A stretch of 64,000 nucleotides of DNA. Source: Mycteria americana. Lineage: Eukaryota; Chordata; Aves; Ciconiiformes; Ciconiidae. The position numbers and the translations under genes were made by a program. Positions 1 to 11,125 of the stretch are shown one piece after another. Under the pieces are notes generated by a model that made no database searches, was not told the origin of the DNA, and saw nothing but the letters and a program-made list of their open reading frames with translations. The first letter of the stretch is position 1, and each line of letters starts with the position of its first letter. Location: the NCBI RefSeq assembly GCF_035582795.1, contig NW_027445436.1, positions 7,748,770-7,812,769 of the forward strand, in the 5' to 3' direction.

Positions 1-651
1 ATAACAAGAACAAATTTCATATGCTGTTTTCCTTGATGCTTTGATTAATTTTTTTAAAAGTTTATAAACAGCAAGTTTAGAATATTCAGAGTAATATATC
101 AATCCTTTCTCTTTTTACAGAGGTAAACTAAAGGTCAGTTTCTCATAGATCACATCTGCAACTATTGCAGCTTGCTGGAAAAAGACTATTTTGGTATTTG
201 ATATGTTGACCCTGAGAAGCAGCAGGTACGTATATGAACTCCGACTACATTTGCTTTCAAGTAATGCTACACTGATCATTTCAACAAGCAGGCAAGTTCT
301 AATACAAAATTATGCATCTCTGAGGGGTTATGCTCTGACCTTAATTCACAGATGTTCCTAAAGTAGTGTTATTAAATTCATTTTTTCCTCAGTTCATCTA
401 TGTAGGTTTCAGGTAAATTGATGTCTTCTAAGTTGTGTAGTTCTCCTGAACACTGAAGATAGAAAAAGTCTAGGATTTCTCTTTTTTTGTATATTATGTT
501 TCTTGGGAGATGTTGGCAGGAACCATATTGAGCTTAAGAGCTGAAGACAATCATACTACTCTACTTTTCACAGGGCGCATACACTTAGATATCTGTGGTA
601 CAGAAAATAGGAATGCTTTGTTAGGTTGGGGTGTTCTTCAGGTTAGTTCTC
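1..651. other. AT-rich DNA, no gene seen
   Basis: No coding stretch, repeat family or RNA gene could be supported here. It is ordinary AT-rich avian intergenic sequence ending at the 5-bp target site of the next LTR. Confidence 0.5.
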
Positions 652-1238
652 TGTGCTGGTTTTGGCTGGGATAGAGTTAATTTTCTTCATAGTAGCTTGT
701 ATGGGGCTATGTTTTGGATCTGTGCTGGAAAGAGTGTTGATAATACAGGGATGTTTTTGTTATTGCTGAGCAATGCTTACACAGAGTCAAGGCCTTTTCT
801 GCTTCTCACACCACCCCACCAGCGAGTAGGCTGGGGGTGCACAAGAAGTTCGGAGGGGACAAAGCTGGGACAGCTGACCCCAATTGACTAAAGGGATATT
901 CCATACCATATGACGTCATGCTCAGTATATAAAGCTGGAGGAAGAGGGGGACGTTCAGAGTGATGGTGTTTGTCTTCCCAAGTAACCGTTATGCATGATG
1001 GAGCCCTGCTTTCCTGGAGATGGCCCTGAACACCTGCCTGCTGATGGGAAGTAGTGAATGAATTCCTCGCTTCGCTTTGCTCGTGCGTGCAGCTTTTGCT
1101 TTACTTATTAAACTGTTCTTATCTCAACCCATGAGTTTTCTCTCTTTTACTCTTCTGATTCTCTCCCCCATCCCACTGTAGGGGAGTGAGCAAGCAGCTG
1201 TGTGGTGCTTAGTTGCTGGCTGGGGTTAAACCACGACA
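652..1238 (+). mobile_element. Solo LTR, ERVL type, with intact target-site duplication
   Basis: A 587-bp LTR begins TGTGCTGGTTTTGGC and ends ACCACGACA. It is the same family as the LTRs of the provirus at 2,153-9,027, but in the opposite orientation. It is flanked on both sides by TTCTC (647-651 and 1,239-1,243), a perfect 5-bp target-site duplication. A TATA-like stretch lies near 927 and an ATTAAA signal near 1,107. No internal retroviral sequence adjoins it, so it is a solo LTR left by LTR-LTR recombination. Confidence 0.93.
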
Positions 1239-1907
1239 TTCTCCCTATGAGCATCTTTACATTATATTTGAGCAATAAAATTTACTATGCTTACAGGCCT
1301 GTGCTCTAGACAGTTGTGTGGACAGTGATTAGTCATCTCTCTTAGGTGGAAGGTGGTCCTGGCAGGTTGTCTTTTGTAGATGATTTGCTGCTGCCAGTCT
1401 GTTTTGTTTCAGATGAATGTTATTGTTTGAGATTGAGAAAGGATGGTCAACACTGGAAGCAGAAATCCTCAGACAGTGAAATTGAGAACTGCTTCTACAC
1501 TGCGTGGTTGTGCTGGTCTCAGAATTAAGGTTTAAATAATACTTCAAAGATCATGAAAGGCATATTACAGGCATTTAATCTGGAAATTAACACCAGCTTG
1601 AAACTTTTATGATCCAGGAGGAGAAAATCAGTTTGCTAGGTATCTCTTGCTACACCCAAATTAGTTTTGTCAAAAATCACTGGAATTAGCACCCTCTGCT
1701 AAAGCCTATAGAATTGGAATAGCTTTGCAAAGCTGCAATAGTTCATTTCCATTACATCTTTCTTTTTAAAATAGAATAATTGGCAGAATAATTATCAGTT
1801 ATTCTTACCAGTGTACTTGATCCTCCATGATCAATAAAATTATAGAGGTATTCACTTAGTTCGAACTGACAGAAGTAGGTGAGTAGTATAGGGACAACTT
1901 TATCCAA
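1239..1907. other. Intergenic DNA between solo LTR and Polinton
   Basis: No gene or repeat was recognised. The short ORFs here are in AT-rich sequence with no family resemblance. Confidence 0.45.
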
Positions 1908-1950
1908 AATAAAAAGTGACAGGTGCCCTACTCTCAGATTCTGGAAGAAG

Positions 1951-1990
1951 TGTCATGTCGTGTCATGTCATGTCGTGTCGTGTCATGTCC
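1951..1990 (+). repeat. Pentamer tandem repeat (TGTCR)8
   Basis: There are eight consecutive 5-bp units of TGTCA, TGTCG or TGTCC. They lie inside the left TIR. The right TIR lacks this array, so it expanded after the two TIRs diverged. Confidence 0.9.
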
Positions 1991-2147
1991 CCCCACTGCA
2001 GGCAGTCACATGTAGCATTTGCCCCAGAAGTCACTTCCCTCTTCTGATCACGTGGTCTGTTGTGATTGGCTGGCAGGAGCAGCCACCCCTTCCAGTTTAC
2101 CTGAAAGTACATCAGACTAGCAAGTGCCTTTCCCTACATACACATGG

Positions 2148-2152
2148 GAGCA
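2148..2152. repeat. Target-site duplication GAGCA, left copy
   Basis: GAGCA here is repeated at 9,028-9,032, exactly flanking the ERVL provirus. When the provirus and one copy are removed, the TIR sequence reads continuously and matches the right TIR. Confidence 0.93.
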
Positions 2153-2734
2153 TGTCGTGGTTTAGCCCCAGATGGCAACTAAGCACCACGCAGCCGCTCG
2201 CTCACTCCCCCCGCGGTGGGATGGGGAAGAGAATCGGAAGACTAAAAGTGAGAACACTCGTGGGTTGAGATAAGGACAGTTTAATAGGGAACGCAAAAGC
2301 TGCACGCGCGAGCAAAGCGAAGCGAGGAATTCATTCACTACTTCCCATGGGCAGGCAGGTGTTCAGCCATCTCCAGGAAAGCAGGGCTCCCTCATGCGTA
2401 ATGGTTACTTGGGAAGACAAACACCATCACTCCGAATGTCCCCCCCTTCCTTCTGCTTCCCCAGCTTTATATACTGAGCATGACGTCATATGGTATGGAA
2501 TAGCCCTTTGGTCAGTTTGGATCAACAATCCTGGCTGTGTCCCCTCCCAGCTTCTTGGGCACCTGGCAGAGCATGGGGAGCTGGGAAAAAACTGCTTGAC
2601 CAGTGTAAATACTGCTTAGCAACAGCCAAAACATCAGCGTGTTATCAATATTATTCTCATACTAAAACCCAAAACACAGCACTATACCAGCCACTAAGAA
2701 GGAAATCAACTCTATCCCAGCCGAAACCAGGACA
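2153..2734 (-). repeat. 3' LTR of ERVL provirus
   Basis: The 582-bp LTR reads on the - strand from TGTCCTGGTTTCGGC to ACCACGACA. A TATA box (TATATAA on the - strand) lies near 2,466. An ATTAAA poly(A)-like signal lies near 2,279. Confidence 0.93.
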
Positions 2735-2748
2735 GTATCCACCCCTTA
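2735..2748 (-). promoter_or_regulatory. Probable polypurine tract
   Basis: A purine-rich stretch (AAGGGGTGGATA on the - strand) immediately precedes the 3' LTR. Plus-strand DNA synthesis primes at this position in retroviruses. It is interrupted by two pyrimidines, so it may be mutated. Confidence 0.55.
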
Positions 2749-3025
2749 TTCTATACCATTTACGTCATGCCCAGGTTCTACCCCTTCTAATACAATTAAA
2801 TTAATTTAGTCCATGGCTTTGGGCTCCATCCATCATAATAGTCCTTCAGGGCAGAAGAGATGGTCTGTGGTGTTGGACTGTTGCATGTTGACGCCAGTTC
2901 TGGTTCCATCACCACTGCACTTTGCTTTCTTTCATCAAAGTTCTTTCTTCATTAATCTGAGTAATCCTTATTGAAAAAGTGATGACACACAGTATTATAT
3001 AGCAATTGACATTATACCATTTGGT

Positions 3026-5590
3026 TCATTGGCTATTCTCAACCAAAATCAAATCCCCTTGAGGTACACATTCGACTTCCCCATCCTTTCGCATTACCCA
3101 CCAAGTGCACCCGGGTCCTTGAGCAAAAGCAATCCCACGAATGGGCTTGCCTTTGCCTGAGGCAGGAGTAACCCAGACCGTCTTCCCCAGCATTTTTTTT
3201 ATGTGCACTACAGGGACCTTATCTCCTTCTACAGTGCGTAAAAGTTTTGATTGGGCAGGGCCAGCTCGATTGGCAGATCCCCTAGTGTTAACTAACCAGG
3301 TGGCTTTTGCTAAATGTGTATCCCAATGTTTGAACATCCCACCACCCATTACTCTCAGTGTAGTCTTTAACAGTCCATTGTATCGCTCAATTTTCCCAGA
3401 GGCTGGTGCACGATAGGGGATGTGATATACCCACTCAATGCCATGCTCTTTGGCCCAGGTGTCTATGAGGTTGTTTCGAAAATGAGTCCCATTGTCTGAC
3501 TCAATTCCTTCTGGGGTGCCATGTCACCACAGGACTTGCTTTTCAAGGCCCAGGATAGTGTTCTGGGCCGTGGCATGGGGCACAGGATGTGTTTCCAGCC
3601 ATCCGGTCGTTGCTTCCACCATTGTAAGCACATAGTACTTGCCTTGGTGGGTTTGTGGGAGTGTGATAGAATCAATCTGCCAGGCCGCCCCATATTGATA
3701 TTTCAGCCATTGCCCTCCATACCACAGAGGCTTTAACCGCTTGGCTTGTTTAATTGCAGCACATGTTTCACATTCATGGATAACCTGTGCAATACTGGTG
3801 TCCATGGTCAAGTCCACCCCTCGATCACGAGCCCATCTCTATGTTGCATCTCTTCCTTGATGGCCTGAGGTATCATGGGCCCACCAAGCTATAAATAATT
3901 CACCCTTATGTTGCCATTCCAGATCCATCTGAGCCACTTCAATCTGAGCAGCCTGATCCACCTGCTGGTTGTTTTGATGTTCCTCAGTGGCCTCACTCTT
4001 GGGTACGTGAGCATCTACGTGACGTACTTTTACAACCAGGTTCTCTACCCGGGCAGCAATATCTTGCCACAATGCTGCAGCCCAGATGGGTTTGCCTCTG
4101 CGCTGTCAATTGTTCTGCTTCCATTGCTGTAACCACCCCCACAGGGCATTTGCCACCATCCATGAATCAGTATAGAGATAGATCACTGGCCACTTTTCTC
4201 GTTCAGCAATGTCTAAAGCCAGCTGAATGGCCTTTACTTCTGCATATTGGCTTGATTCACCATCTCCTTCAGCAGTTTCTACAACTTGTCATATGGGACT
4301 CCATACAGCAGCTTTCCACCTCCAATGTTTTGCTACAGTACGACAGGACCCATCAGTGAACAGGGCGTATAGCTTCTCATTTTCTGGTAGTTTATTGTAC
4401 AGGGGGGCCTCCTCAGCACGCGTCACCTCCTCCTCTGGCGATATTCCCAAATCTTTGCCTTCTGGCCAGTCCATAATTACTTCCAAGATTCCTGGGCGAT
4501 TGGGGTTTCCTATTCGAGCCCGTTGTGTGATCAGTGTGACCCACTTACTCCACGTAGCATCAGTTGCATGATGTGTGGAGGGGACCCTCCCTTTGAACAT
4601 CCAGCCCAGCACCGGCAGTCGAGGTGCCAAGAGGAGTTGTGCTTCAGTACCAACCACTTCCAAAGCAGCTCAAACCCCTTCATATGCTGCCAATATCTCT
4701 TTTTCAGTTGGACTATAGCAGGCCTCAGATCCTCTGTATCCCCGACTCCAAAACCCAAGGGGTCGACCTCGAGTCTCCCCTGGTGCTTTCTGCCAGAGGC
4801 TCCAGGTAGGGCCATTCTCCCCGGCTGCCGTGTAGAGCACATTTTTTACATCTTGCCCTGCCTGGACTGGCCCAAGGGCTACTGCATGAACTATCTCCCG
4901 TTTAATTTGTTCAAAGGCTTGTGGTTGCTCAGGGCCCCATTTGAAATTGTTCTTCTTCCGGGTCACTTCATAGAGAGGGCTTACGATCATACTGTAATTT
5001 GGAATATGCATTCTCCAAAAAGCCACAAGGCCTAAGACAGCTTGTGTTTCTTTTTTGCTAGTTGGTGGAGACATGGCTGTTATTTTGTTAATCACATCCA
5101 TTGGGATCTGACGACGTCCATCTTGCCATTTTACTCCTAAAATCTGGATCTCCTGTGCAGGTCCCTTGACCTTACTTTGTTTTATGGCAAAGCCGGCTCT
5201 CAGGAGGATCTGGACTATTTTCTTCCCTTTCTCAAAACCTTCTTCTGCTGTATTGCCCCACACGATAATGTCATCAATGTATTGCAGATGTTCTGGAGCT
5301 TCACCCTGTTCCAGTGCAGTCTGAATCAGTCCATGGCAAATGGTAGGGCTGTGTTTCCACCCCTGGGGCAGTCGATTCCAAGTGTACTGAACGCCCCTCC
5401 AAGTGAAAGCAAACTGTGGCCTGCACTCTGCTGCCAAAGGGATTGAGAAAAACACATTAGCGATATCAATTGTAGCATACCACTTGGCTGCTTTTGACTC
5501 CAGTTCGTATTGCAGTTCCAGCATGTCCAGCACGGCAGCACTCAGGGGCGGCGTGACTTCATTCAGGTCGCGATAGTCTACTGTCTCCAC
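3026..5590 (-). pseudogene. pol: ERVL pol: reverse transcriptase, RNase H and integrase (broken)
   Basis: One reading frame covers about 855 codons. The RT part (5,590 to about 4,700) has DYRDLN, LPQGWKHSP and the catalytic YIDD. RNase H follows, with FTDGS near 4,340 and an acidic E and D downstream (4,200-4,260). Integrase (about 3,840 to 3,026) shows a zinc-binding H/H and CETC pattern and the catalytic D, D and E in WQIDS, ESDNGT and GKIERYNG. In-frame stops occur near 4,667, 4,286, 4,110, 3,840 and 3,521; at least some look like CGA-to-TGA decay. A 2-base loss near 5,580 separates it from the protease frame. It would encode polymerase and integrase; with these stops it cannot. The integrase resembles ERVL integrases most closely. 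Confidence 0.9.
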
Positions 5591-6213
5591 TCTCCATTAG
5601 TCTTTCGCACTGGCCATATAGGACTGTTAAAAGGTGAGCAAGTCTTACTGATCACTCCTTGGATCTCCAGTCGACGAATCAGCTTATGGATGGGAATCAG
5701 GGAGTCTCGGTTGGTGCGATATTGTCTCCGGTGCACCGTTGTGGTAGCAATTGGCACCTGTTCTTCAACCCTCAGCAACCCCACAACAGAAGGGTCCTCT
5801 GAGAGACCAGGCAAGGTAGACAGCTGTTTAATTTCCTCCATCTCCAAGGCAGCTATACCAAAAGCCCACCGGTACCCTTTTGGGTCCTTGAAATACCCTC
5901 TCCTGAGGTAGTCTATGCCAAGGATGCATGGAGCCTCTGGGCCAGTCACAATGGGGTGCTTTTGCCACTCATTCCCAGTTAGGCTCACTTTGGCCTCCAA
6001 TACAGTGAGTTGTTGGGATCCCCCTGTCACTCCAGAAATACGGATGGGTTCTGCCCCTATATAGCTTGATGGCATTAGGGTACACCAGGCACCGGTGTCT
6101 ACAAGAGCCTTATACTCCTGTGGGTCTGATGTGCCAGGCCATCGAATCCATACAGTCCAGTAAACCCGGTTGTCCCTTTCCTCCACCTGGCTGGAGGCAG
6201 GGCCCCCCTAATC
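5578..6213 (-). pseudogene. pro: ERVL protease and start of RT
   Basis: This is an aspartic protease of the retropepsin type. The active site is VDTGAWCTL near 6,080. The second conserved segment, CILGIDYL, lies near 5,910. The frame is the same as gag and continues after an in-frame TAG at about 6,211. It runs into the first RT residues before a short deletion near 5,580 shifts the frame. Processing of Gag and Pol polyproteins is the expected role. Confidence 0.85.
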
Positions 6214-8205
6214 CTGGTCATAATATTCATTACCCACTTCTTGTATATACGAGTCAGGAGTTTCTTCATTAAAATCAGGAGTAAGATCAGCCCTTTTACT
6301 CTGTCTGGGGAACTGTCCACTGGAAACCGGAGCAGCAATTTTCCTGGAAGAACCCCCTTTGGTGATTGTTTTTCCTTGCAACTCACGTACCCGTGCCTCT
6401 AGGGTTGAGGTAGGTTTTCTATCTCACTTCCTCATGTCCTCTCCGTGGTCACGCAAGTAAAACCATAGGGTTCCCCGTGGTGTGTACCCTCTATATCGTC
6501 TCCCTTGAGCAGAGGAACGCTGACTCCTAATAGCTGAGATACTGGTCTGTACAGGTGGGCAGTAGGACATATCTTCTTCGAGTCGCTGGACCTTCCGGGA
6601 CAGTTTTTCCACAGCTGAGACAAGGGAGGAAGAGATACGTTCTTTGTATTCTTGGAGGTTACTAGCAGCTTCATTCACTGTTGGACCATCTTCGTCTCTC
6701 CAGGTCAGTATTGCCAATGAGTTGGCACACGATGATGGTGCGTTCCGTACCAACTTCCGCCACATAGGTCTTGTGCACTGGACCTCATCTGGATCTGTGG
6801 GTGACCGCACATCGTCCAGATCACCATAAATCACTTCCAGCACAGCTAATTCCCTCAGGTACTGGATACCTCTCTCCATGGTGGTCCATTTCCCAGGGCG
6901 ATATACAACATCTTCCTTGAAGTCATACCTTTCCTTCATAGCTGACAGGAGTCACCTCCAGAGGCTGCGGGCTGGTTCCCCTTTTCCAATCGCTTTGTCA
7001 ATGCCCCCTTCCCTAGAAAGGGATCCCAGCTGCTTGGCTTCCTTACCCTCTAATTCCAGGCTACTGGCTCCGCTATCCCAGCATCGGAGCAGCCAGGTGA
7101 CAATGTGCTCCCCTGGACGACGGCTGAAATCTTTTCGCATATCTCGCAGCTCACTCAGGGATAGGGATCGGGTGGTTTACGTCTCATTTACGAGTTCTTC
7201 CTCTTCCTCTTCCTCTCTCTGTGATGGCCCTGCTCCTTCATCTTCCCTTTCTAAACGAGCTGACTTTCGCTTCCAGGATTTCTTTTTATGTATAGGGGCA
7301 ACTGATACTGACACGGGTTGGTTCTCTGTCTGAACCGCAGTGCTTGTAACAGAGTTGTCTGGAGCAGCTGCAGTTGCAGTGCCTGTCACAGGGAGGGCTG
7401 GAGCAGCCGCAGTGCCTGTCGCAGCGGGGGCTGGAGCAGCTGCAGTGCCTGTCGCAGGGGTAATCAGAGCAGCGGCAGTGCCTGTTGCAGGGGTAATTGG
7501 AACAGCCGCAGTGCCTGTTGCAGGGGTAATTGGAGCAGCCGCAGTGCCTGTCACTTTGTCACCAGATCCTTGAGGGTTCTGAATAGTGTTGAACAGGGCT
7601 CGGTAGGCATGGGCCAGACCCCAGCACATTGCAGTGATTTGTGTCTCCGTAGAATTGGCAGGGTGACGACATACTTTTTCCAAATATTCTACTAATTTTT
7701 CAGGATTCTGCACTTGTTCAGGGGTGAAGTTCCAAAACACTGGAGGTGCCCAATAACTTGGGCATTTGCCCATGCTATCCCACACACCCTGCCACTCATA
7801 ACTATCTGGCCTTGGGGCAGATCTCTGGATGATATTCTTAAATTGCTTACTAATCTTGGACAAGATCGAAACAATATTCCCAAGCAATACCAATAGAAGT
7901 ATCTTAACTACCCAAGGATGTTCAAGATACTGAAAAGTTATTACAATGAAGGAGGAAGCATTGTAGAAGAAAGTAGTGAAGGTACAATTCTGCATTTCCT
8001 CCATAAAGTAATACCCGACATACAATAACGGTTTCAGTACAGCACTTAGATAATACCAAAATAAATCCAAGATCACTGTTTTAATAACAAATTTCACAGG
8101 CAAAACATCACCAATTAAAGCAGAGCACAGAAACAGCAGCGATGTCCTGGCCATCTGCCAGCCCAGGCGCATGGCCATTGCTGTTATCAAAATGTTCCCA
8201 GGCAC
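6214..8205 (-). pseudogene. gag: ERVL gag (three internal stops)
   Basis: The first uninterrupted part (8,205-7,177, 342 codons) starts with a hydrophobic, membrane-prone N-terminus. A helical region follows, then an Ala/Pro/Thr repeat block (about 7,400-7,560) and an acidic Glu-rich stretch. The same frame continues through stops at about 7,178 (TAA), 6,950 (TGA) and 6,425 (TGA). It then enters capsid-like sequence with a basic region and ends at TAG near 6,211. I assign it as gag from its place between the primer binding site and the protease; no CCHC zinc knuckle is visible. The N-terminal hydrophobic segments (about residues 20-60 and 95-115) are unusual for Gag and might reflect decay. 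Confidence 0.75.
7400..7560 (-). repeat. Minisatellite inside gag, about 36-bp unit
   Basis: Units around GCAGTGCCTGTYGCAGGGG repeat five or six times. They encode 12-residue Ala/Pro/Thr units with the core ATGTAAAP. The period is a multiple of three, so the array kept the reading frame. Confidence 0.85.
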
Positions 8206-8419
8206 AGCAGACTACGGTGATAAGCAGCACAGCAGCACGGCAAGCAGCAAAAGCAGAAAGCAGCCACTAACGAGCCCTAGACTCTAATATACAGTAAAGA
8301 AAGTAAGCCCTATGACAAGCACAGAAGCCTGCTGATTAATAGCCAAACAGCAATAACAGCTATAAATTCTATCATCCAGCACATTCCAATCAAATCTGCC
8401 GTTATCTCAAACCCTTCGA

Positions 8420-8437
8420 GCCCCACGTTGGGCGCCA
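8420..8437 (-). promoter_or_regulatory. Primer binding site, tRNA-Lys type
   Basis: The - strand reads TGGCGCCCAACGTGGGGC, eight bases inside the 5' LTR. This is the known binding site for the 3' end of tRNA-Lys(1,2), which primes minus-strand DNA synthesis in several retroviruses. Confidence 0.92.
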
Positions 8438-8445
8438 AAAAGAAC

Positions 8446-9027
8446 TGTCGTGGTTTAGCCCCAGATGGCAACTAAGCACCACGCAGCCGCTTGCTCACTC
8501 CCCCCGCAGTGGGATGGGGAAGAGAATCGGAAGAGTAAAAGTGAGAACACTCGTGGGTTGAGATAAGGACAGTTTAATAGGGAAAGCAAAAGCCGTGCGC
8601 ACGAGCAAAACGAAACAAGGAATTCATTCACTACTTCCCATGGGCAGGCAGGTGTTCAGCCATCTCCAGGAAAGCAGGGCTCCCTCATGCGTAATGGTTA
8701 CTTGGGAAGACAAACGCCATCACTCTAAATGTCCCCCCCTTCCTTCTTCCTCCCCAGCTTTATATACTGAGCATGACGTCATATGGTATGGAATAGCCCT
8801 TTGGTCAGTTTGGATCAACAATCCTGGCTGTGTCCCCTCCCAGCTTCTTGGGCACCTGGCAGAGCATGGGGAGCTGAAAAAAAAGTCCTTGACCAGTGTA
8901 AACACCACTTAGCAACAGCCAAAACATCAGCGTGTTATCCATATTATTCTCATACTAAAACCCAAAACACAGCACTACACCAGCCACTAGGAAGGAAATC
9001 AACTCTATCCCAGCCGAAACCAGGACA
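8446..9027 (-). repeat. 5' LTR of ERVL provirus
   Basis: This 582-bp LTR has the same ends as the 3' LTR and differs from it at about 30 positions. A TATA box on the - strand lies near 8,760. GAGCA follows at 9,028-9,032. Confidence 0.93.
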
Positions 9028-9145
9028 GAGCACCATTTTGTTTCAGCTACTATTTTATGGGAGAGAACTGCCATTTTGTTAAACAATATAACCCACGTGT
9101 TTTCATACTGCTCTGTGATTGGCTGACGGTGATTTCTTGAAATTG
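9028..9145 (+). repeat. Left TIR of Polinton, second segment
   Basis: The sequence resumes the TIR after the provirus. ACCATTTTGTTTCAGC, CTGCCATTTTGTTAAA and CTCTGTGATTGGCTGACGG match the reverse complement of about 35,610-35,740. It is cut again by the next LTR. Confidence 0.8.
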
Positions 9146-11125
9146 TGTATTGGGTTTATGTGGCAAGGTTTTGGTAGCGGGGGGGCTACAGGGGTGTCTT
9201 CTTTGAGACGATGCCAGAAGCTTCCCCTATGTCCAATAGAGCCAATGCCATCCTGCTCCAAGAGGGACCCACCGCTGGCCAAAACTGAGCCAATCAGTGA
9301 TGGTGGTAGCGCCTCTGTGATAACATTTAAGAAGGGATAAAATCTGCTGCACAACAGCAGCTGGGAGAGAGAAGTGAGAATATGTGAGAGAAACAACTCT
9401 GCAGACACCAAGGTCAGTGAAGAAGGAGGGGGAGGAGGTGCTCCAGGCACCAGAGCAGAGATTCCCCTGCAGCACGTAGTGAAGACCATGGTGATGCAGG
9501 TTATCCCCCTGCAGCCCATGGAGGTTAACGGTGGAACAGATATGCACCTGCAGCCCATGGAGGACCCCATGCTGGAGCAGGTGGATGCCCGAAGGAGGCT
9601 GTGACCCCATGGGAAGCCCGCGCTGCAGCAGGCTCCTGGCAGGACCTGTGGACCTGTGGAGAGAGGAGCCCACGCTGGAGCAGGTTTGCTGGCAGGACTT
9701 GTGATCCCGTGGGGGACCCACACTGGAGCAGTCTGTTCCTGAAGGACTGCACCCTGTGGGAAGGACCCATGCTGGAGCAGTTCGTGAAGAACTGCAGCCC
9801 GTGAGAAGGACCCACCCTGGAGAAGTTCGTGGAGAACTGTCTCCCATGTGAGGGACCCCATGCTGGAGCACGGGAAGAGCATGAGGAGTCCTCCCCCTGA
9901 GGAGGAAGGAGCAGCAGAAACAAGGTGCGATGAACTGACCGCAACCCCGTTCCCCATCCCCCTGCGCCGCTGCGGGGGAGGAGGTAGAGAATTCGAGAGT
10001 GAAGTTAAGTCTGGGAAGAAGGGAGGGATGGGGGGAAGGTGTTTTAAGATTTAGTTTTTATTTCTCATTATCCTACTCTGATTTGATTGGTAGTAAATTG
10101 TGACGGTGTGCTCCCCGCCCCTGACCTGACCTTTTCCCATAACCCTGCTCAAGCGATAACCACCAGTGGTGGTCATGGATGCGCCTGGTCATGATGGATG
10201 TGTCTGGTCATGATAGCTGCATCTGGCTCAAAGTGGATTTGGGGGAGACAGATAAAAACACAATAGCCAAGGGCTAATTTATGGCAATGTGTCCACCTAA
10301 CCACAGTGCTGGTCAATGTCCGACTCAAGCCAAATTTGGAAGAAACTAACATCTGCAGTTGGTATGTAAATATGACTATGAGTGAATCATCTTACCCCAT
10401 AAATAGTGAGCAGCCCAAGAGCCCTTTGAGCTCTCCTGCACAGCAGCGGGCTGCACACCAGGATCTCCCCTTGAGTAGGGGTTACTCCTCAAGGTTGAGA
10501 GGAGGGTTACTCCTCAAGGTTGAGTTACTCCTTATCGTGTCAGATACTCGGTAAGTGAATTGGGAATAAGCACACTGAAACTTTGTAATCTTAGCTAAGT
10601 TATATAAAGGATTGATTGTGCATATATAATCCTTTAGACATAAACTGTTGACCAAGTTTGGGACTAAGTTTGGATCCAGCTGCACCTAGACTCCTCTGAG
10701 GGAAGGAGTTTAGAACGCAAGGGGGTCCTCTCTGAACCTCGTGACTCAACGGGAGGGTCTCCCTAAGAGTTTTGTCTGACTCTGTCCTCTATGCAGTAAA
10801 TAATCAAGTGTACCTTGCCATTGAATCTTGTTAAACCACTGTTGCATTTATCATTGAACTTTGTTAACTCACTGTCTTATATTGATAAATTATATTGTTG
10901 CTTCTCTCTTGCGAGTGAAGAGAATCACTCTCTTTCTGCGACATAAATTAAATTAATTTTCCCCAAGTCTAGTCTGTTTTGCCCATGTTAGTAATTGCTG
11001 AGTGATCTCTCCCTGTTCTTATCTCGACCCATGAGCCTTTCATTATATTTTCTCTCCCCTGTCCAGCTGAGAGATAGAGCGGCTTTGGTGGGCACCTGGC
11101 GTCCAGCCAGGGTCAACCCATGACA
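9146..11125 (+). mobile_element. LTR (about 1.1 kb family), itself interrupted by another LTR
   Basis: Begins TGTATTGGGTTTATGTGG and ends GGTCAACCCATGACA. It has the same family structure as the LTRs at 15,250-16,274, 40,908-41,706 and 63,869 onward. Its middle (about 9,540-9,890) holds several imperfect units of roughly 50 bp containing ATGCTGGAGCAG, a variable-number repeat typical of this family here. These units create long but meaningless ORFs on both strands. The flanks (AATTG / AACCA) do not match, so its target duplication has decayed. It is split by a solo LTR at 10,099-10,943. Confidence 0.82.
10099..10943 (+). mobile_element. Solo LTR nested in an LTR, TSD TAAAT
   Basis: An 845-bp LTR begins TGTGACGGTGTGC and ends TTTCTGCGACA. 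It is flanked by TAAAT at 10,094-10,098 and 10,944-10,948. Removing it and one TAAAT restores a sequence colinear with the LTR at 15,250-16,274. A TATA-like TTATATAAAGG lies near 10,600. It contains a short direct repeat (GGTTACTCCTCAAGGTTGAG, twice, near 10,480-10,525). Confidence 0.92.

Larger units (their letters stand above)
1908..2152 (+). repeat. Left TIR of Polinton, outermost segment
   Basis: This segment matches the reverse complement of about 35,740-35,930. Shared landmarks are AAAAAGTGACAG at the tip, an inverted CCAAT motif TGTGATTGGCTGG near 2,064, GTACATCAGAC and CCCTACATACAC. Similarity is clear but imperfect, roughly four bases in five by eye. The ERVL provirus interrupts it at 2,153. 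Confidence 0.8.
2153..9027 (-). mobile_element. ERVL-class endogenous provirus, near full length
   Basis: Two 582-bp LTRs flank an internal region read on the - strand: tRNA-Lys-type primer binding site, gag, protease, reverse transcriptase, RNase H and integrase. There is no envelope gene: only about 290 bp separate the integrase stop from the 3' LTR. A 5-bp GAGCA duplication flanks the provirus, as expected for ERVL. The two LTRs differ at roughly 30 of 582 positions by eye (about 5%), so the insertion is not recent. Several in-frame stops and one frameshift in gag-pro-pol make it defective. It inserted into the left TIR of the older Polinton. Confidence 0.93.

Noticed and set aside
2735..3025. 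An envelope gene for the ERVL provirus
   Set aside because: Only about 290 bp lie between integrase and the 3' LTR, with no signal peptide or membrane segment.
4523..5035. 170-codon + strand ORF
   Set aside because: It is the complement of the ERVL reverse transcriptase, which has clear motifs on the other strand.
9103..9957. 284-codon - strand ORF plus overlapping ORFs of 214 and 139 codons
   Set aside because: They arise from the repeated units inside an LTR; all three frames are open. The same happens at 15,579-16,114 and 41,249-41,818.
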